A program made the position numbers and the translations under genes. Shown one piece after another: positions 61,610-64,000 of a stretch of 64,000 bases of DNA. Source of the stretch: Qipengyuania marincola (lineage in GTDB: Bacteria; Pseudomonadota; Alphaproteobacteria; Sphingomonadales; Sphingomonadaceae); assembly GCF_029688625.1 (NCBI RefSeq), contig NZ_JARULC010000002.1, positions 847,014 through 911,013 on the forward strand. The letters run 5' to 3'. Below the pieces are notes generated by a model. It was given only the letters and a program-made list of their open reading frames with translations, was not told the origin of the DNA and did no database searches. Positions within the stretch are counted from its first letter, which is position 1, and the number at the start of each line of letters is the position of its first letter.

Positions 61610-62032
61610 ATGACCATGTCCCAAAACGGCGAAAAGCCGATCATTCATGTTATCGATTCCGAAGCGGATGCGCTCTACGAACTGGCGATGTCCATCGAGG
61701 AGCGCAGTCCGGATGTTGCTGGAAGACTGTGCGAGGAACTGGATCGCGCCAATGTCGTGGCAGCCGAAGACCTGCCTCATGACGTTGTGACCATGCAATC
61801 CGAGGTCGAATTCGTCGACGAGCGATCGGGTGACCGACGCAAGGTTCAACTGGTATGGCCGCGCGATGCGAACCTGGACCAAAACCGTCTCTCCGTGCTG
61901 ACCCTTGTGGGCGCCGGTCTCATCGGAATGCAAGCCGGTTCTGCGATCAACTGGCCCGACCGTTCTGGTAGAGAACGCTGCCTGCGGATCGTCGACGTGC
62001 GACAGCCGCTCAGGACTGATCGGGTGGCTTAG
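61610..62032 (+). CDS. rnk: Rnk-like regulator of nucleoside diphosphate kinase (GreA/GreB C-terminal fold)
   Basis: 140 residues from ATG 61610 (ATG 61616 also possible). The N-terminus '[20 protein letters not shown]' and the later '[20 protein letters not shown]', '[19 protein letters not shown]' and '[19 protein letters not shown]' match the Rnk/GreA-type domain that binds RNA polymerase. Rnk proteins modulate transcription and, in some species, Ndk levels. It lacks a GreA coiled coil. It lies 47 bp upstream of the FNR-type gene. Confidence 0.85.
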   Translation: MTMSQNGEKPIIHVIDSEADALYELAMSIEERSPDVAGRLCEELDRANVVAAEDLPHDVVTMQSEVEFVDERSGDRRKVQLVWPRDANLDQNRLSVLTLVGAGLIGMQAGSAINWPDRSGRERCLRIVDVRQPLRTDRVA

Positions 62033-62079
62033 GTCCGCCCCGCGCGTTGCGGATATCTCAATTGCAGAGTGATCACAGT

Positions 62080-62853
62080 ATGGCGAATATCTCGGAAAGA
62101 TCACCGAACGAAACTGGATCGGTTCTGGCAGAAGCGGTAGAGCAGCGAAATGAGCTAAATTTCTGTCAGGCCTGTTCCGTTCGGAACCGGGCGATCTGTG
62201 CCGACCTTGATGATCATGAGGTTGAGCTTCTCAACCGGATCGGGCGCAGAAGGCACCTAGACCCGGGCGAAACGCTTCTATGGGAAGGCGAAGAGGCAAT
62301 ATTTGTCGCAAATGTCGTTTCAGGCGTAATGAAACTTTCGACCCAGACGAGCGATGGTCGCGAACAGATTCTCGGATTGGCCTATCCCTCGGATTTTATC
62401 GGTCGGCCGTTCACTGAGACCTCTCCATACAGCGTGGAGGCCCTTGGGGAAGCCGTCGTCTGCATCTTCCGGCGGCTGGACTTCGAGCGCTTTGTGCACG
62501 AACATGCTCGCCTTGAGCACAAGTTGCTAGAACGCACTTTAAGCGAACTCGATAAAACCAGACGCTGGATGCTGCTTCTCGGACGCTTTAACGCGGAAGA
62601 AAGACTCGCGACATTACTCCTTGAGGTGGCTTCGAGAAACACTTTGCCTATTGACGGTAATGCGGGCCAATTCGATGACGAACAGTTTGAACTACCCATG
62701 TCCCGCCAGCAGATTGCGGATGTTCTAGGCCTCACTATCGAGACGGTCAGCAGACAATTTACCAAATTCCGCGACGAAGGCGTGATCATGATATCGGGCC
62801 ACAGAACAATAACCATTTTGCGCAGAGACGTGCTCGAAGCTCTCGCAACGTAA
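62080..62853 (+). CDS. Crp/Fnr-family regulator, FnrL-like
   Basis: 257 residues from ATG 62080 (MANISERSPNE); a longer frame opens at 62047. The N-terminus carries 'LNFCQACSVRNRAIC', three Cys which with a later Cys ('EAVVCIFRR') would hold an FNR [4Fe-4S] cluster. A cyclic-nucleotide-like beta-roll follows. The C-terminal helix-turn-helix is 'LPMSRQQIADVLGLTIETVS' followed by RQF, with the E-SR recognition triad of FNR. It should sense oxygen or NO. The truncated-haemoglobin operon across the gap at 63011-64000 may be a target. Confidence 0.88.
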   Translation: MANISERSPNETGSVLAEAVEQRNELNFCQACSVRNRAICADLDDHEVELLNRIGRRRHLDPGETLLWEGEEAIFVANVVSGVMKLSTQTSDGREQILGLAYPSDFIGRPFTETSPYSVEALGEAVVCIFRRLDFERFVHEHARLEHKLLERTLSELDKTRRWMLLLGRFNAEERLATLLLEVASRNTLPIDGNAGQFDDEQFELPMSRQQIADVLGLTIETVSRQFTKFRDEGVIMISGHRTITILRRDVLEALAT

Positions 62854-63010
62854 CTGATCGGTTCTTGCTTCCTATGGGTAACAGACTGAAATCGTTAAAG
62901 CGATAATGTATCCTCGCACATTGAGAATCGCGCTTGCGCTATCTGGAAATGAGGTATCAGCCAACCAGGGCTATCTCACTTTCGAGAGTGATCGGTAACT
63001 CGGAGCCTTA
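62854..63010. other. Intergenic region between two converging genes
   Basis: 157 bp between the FNR-type gene and the DUF1971 gene. TCACT/AGTGA with a TTCGAG loop (around 62977) is a weak hairpin; no T-tract follows. Nothing else seen. Confidence 0.35.
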
Positions 63011-63295
63011 TTAACGATAAAAGCTCACTTTGAATTGCACATCGGTCGATAGTCGAACGAAGTGCGATAACGCCGGTTCGATAATCAAGCTTTCTCCGGC
63101 TCTGACGGCGGTTGTCGATGGACTTGGTCCAGAAGTGTGGAATTCGACCAAGCCCAAGCCAACGCAAAGTTGGCCCCAGACGCCTGGCTTTAGTCTGTGT
63201 TCGGAGGTCAGTTTGCCCGGAACAGTTTCTGCGGAGAACATCGGACTTTCGGCGTATTTGACCACATTCGGTGGGAGCTCCACTGACTGTGTCAC
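63011..63295 (-). CDS. DUF1971 (TehB N-terminal-like) cupin protein
   Basis: 94 residues from GTG 63295 (GTGA overlap with the gene upstream). 'ELPPNVVKYAESPMFSAETV', 'HRLKPGVWGQLCVGLGLVEF' and 'IIEPALSHFVRLSTDVQFKV' are the DUF1971 cupin pattern found at the start of tellurite-resistance TehB and in stand-alone proteins next to haemoglobin or nitrosative-stress genes. Small-molecule binding is likely; the activity is unknown. Confidence 0.82.
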   Translation of the reverse strand: MTQSVELPPNVVKYAESPMFSAETVPGKLTSEHRLKPGVWGQLCVGLGLVEFHTSGPSPSTTAVRAGESLIIEPALSHFVRLSTDVQFKVSFYR

Positions 63296-63600
63296 GCGCC
63301 GAGTCCAACTGCGAGGACGATGATCAATATGCCGATCCCGAACAGAGAAACTGTTGCCGGTACAACGAGAACCTGCGTAACCACCGCCTTGCGATCCATC
63401 GGGCCGGTCCAGGTTCGAAGCTTTCCACCGCAATCGAGCGGTGAAGTCTCTTCACGCCCCGCTTGACGCGCACCCAGGCGTGCGACCCCGAAATACATTG
63501 TCGTGTACAGAACGGAAATCACGTTCGCGAAGCGCGCCGCCGTACTGCCGCCCGTCGCCAAGAATATCGCGATGAAGAATATGCCGTAGCATGAGAGCAT
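63292..63600 (-). CDS. Small membrane protein of the haemoglobin operon
   Basis: 102 residues from ATG 63600 (MLSCYGIFFIAIFLATGGST). Two hydrophobic segments, one at the start and one near the end ('VVPATVSLFGIGILIIVLAV'), with a charged middle ('RLGARQAGREETSPLDCGGK'). No family recognised. Coupled by 4-bp overlap to DUF1971. Confidence 0.65.
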   Translation of the reverse strand: MLSCYGIFFIAIFLATGGSTAARFANVISVLYTTMYFGVARLGARQAGREETSPLDCGGKLRTWTGPMDRKAVVTQVLVVPATVSLFGIGILIIVLAVGLGA

Positions 63601-63624
63601 GATCTGCCAGACCCGGGCTGGCAG

Positions 63625-63750
63625 CTAAAAGCCCGCATTTGCGGGAGCTACTGATGCAACCGAGAGCGGCTGCAGAATGCGGTCGAGAGCCTCGACTTCG
63701 TTTGCCGGATGGACCTCGCGCTCCGCGAGTAAGGTGTGCTGTTCAAACAT
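63625..63750 (-). CDS. 41-residue small protein in the haemoglobin operon
   Basis: ATG 63750 overlaps the stop of the haemoglobin gene by 8 bp (ATGTTTGA) and the frame ends at 63625. The product reads MFEQHTLLAEREVHPANEVE... and ends ANAGF: amphipathic, no Cys, no signal. The tight overlap is the main support for a real gene. Function unknown. Confidence 0.45.
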   Translation of the reverse strand: MFEQHTLLAEREVHPANEVEALDRILQPLSVASVAPANAGF

Positions 63751-64000
63751 GGGGGAGGTTCCTTCCTGCAGTTGACCCCGAGATTCCGGACTGTCCGATC
63801 GTAATGCCTGTCAGGAGACTGTCAGCAATTGCGCGGGCTCGGTCGGCAACCAGTCTGATCGGCTCTGGCTTGCTCGAGAGCGTGCGGAGCGTTGCGTAAA
63901 AGAGGTCCAGCCAGCGGGTGAAATGGTGCTCTTCCAGACCAGTAATCTCGATGTGCTTGCGCATGGGATTGCCTGCGAACTCACCGCTGTTGAACAACAC
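63743..64000 (-). CDS. Group III truncated haemoglobin (5' end outside window)
   Basis: The last 85 residues are visible; the start lies beyond the right edge. 'FAGNPMRKHIEITGLEEHHF' followed by 'TRWLDLFYATLRTL' and 'ADRARAIADSLLTGI' are the E-to-H helix features of group III truncated haemoglobins (like Campylobacter Ctb). They bind O2, NO or CO and are linked to nitrosative or microaerobic stress. The haem-contact residues of the first half cannot be checked. Leads the operon with the small ORF, the membrane protein and DUF1971. Confidence 0.82.
   Translation of the reverse strand: MLFNSGEFAGNPMRKHIEITGLEEHHFTRWLDLFYATLRTLSSKPEPIRLVADRARAIADSLLTGITIGQSGISGSTAGRNLPHV

Noticed and set aside
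1..64000. tRNA, rRNA, CRISPR array, complete insertion sequence or replication origin
   Set aside because: None recognised by reading; tRNAs could be missed by eye, and tRNAscan-SE would decide.

Overview
The window is high-GC DNA from an alphaproteobacterium, most likely Sphingomonadales (Erythrobacteraceae or a relative). This is inferred from the HWE-type sensor kinase, the GTTC-N7-GTTC LexA-type boxes, the Sphingomonad-style metal genes and the very tight ATGA/TGATG gene overlaps. It reads as an accessory region built by successive insertions: several genes are truncated at sharp junctions, and there are direct repeats, an integrase remnant and several gene relics.

Layout. (1) 1-2584, minus strand: a truncated CzcC-like outer-membrane efflux gene, a small CzcI-like protein and a DmeF-type CDF exporter. 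(2) 2780-5045: a 548-bp partial duplicate of the 42.4-kb sensor kinase, fused at base 3327/3328 to a TonB receptor that has lost its 5' part. (3) 5212-7553: a mercury cluster (MerT, a GDCCVxC protein and a MerA-like oxidoreductase) divergent from a MerR regulator. (4) 7807-11468: an arsenic operon, arsR, two unrelated arsenate reductases, arsB, a YnfA-like gene and arsH. (5) 12426-25349: eleven consecutive, almost all overlapping genes for exported or lipid-anchored proteins, including a serpin, META-domain proteins, possible netrin/TIMP-like domains and a recurring 'DGC' domain. I do not recognise this as a described system. (6) 25798-32374: a TetR-controlled RND drug pump with its outer-membrane channel. 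(7) 32804-42167: a copper island, with copB and the multicopper oxidase copA on one side and a CsoR-type repressor, DUF2231, a lipoprotein, DUF411, a P1B ATPase and DUF305 on the other, around two palindromic CsoR-like operators. (8) 42441-43917: the intact HWE kinase convergent with a single-domain response regulator.

(9) 44.1-60.8 kb looks like a second inserted block. A related sequence of about 140 bp lies at 44154 and 60697, and an integrase start codon with 24 codons sits at 44513. The block holds nine minus-strand genes for exported proteins, several with Sel1 repeats, a divergent OmpR/EnvZ-like two-component system with a lipoprotein and an exported TPR-CHAT protease, and a further Sel1 gene. 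A near-identical 16-bp motif lies 59-72 bp upstream of both minus-strand start sites, so the two-component system may control both. (10) 60.9-64.0 kb: two LexA-type boxes, an MreB relic, rnk, an FNR-type regulator, and a small operon with a group III truncated haemoglobin that runs off the right edge.

How the genes work together. The metal genes form separate detoxification modules: efflux of Co/Ni/Zn-type cations, Hg uptake and handling, As(V) reduction with As(III) efflux, and periplasmic copper oxidation with Cu(I) export. The 39.6 kb between the two 548-bp direct repeats carries the mercury, arsenic, serpin-cluster, RND and copper modules and could be lost by recombination. The two best candidates for undescribed biology are the 11-gene serpin lipoprotein operon and the Sel1/CHAT/two-component island.
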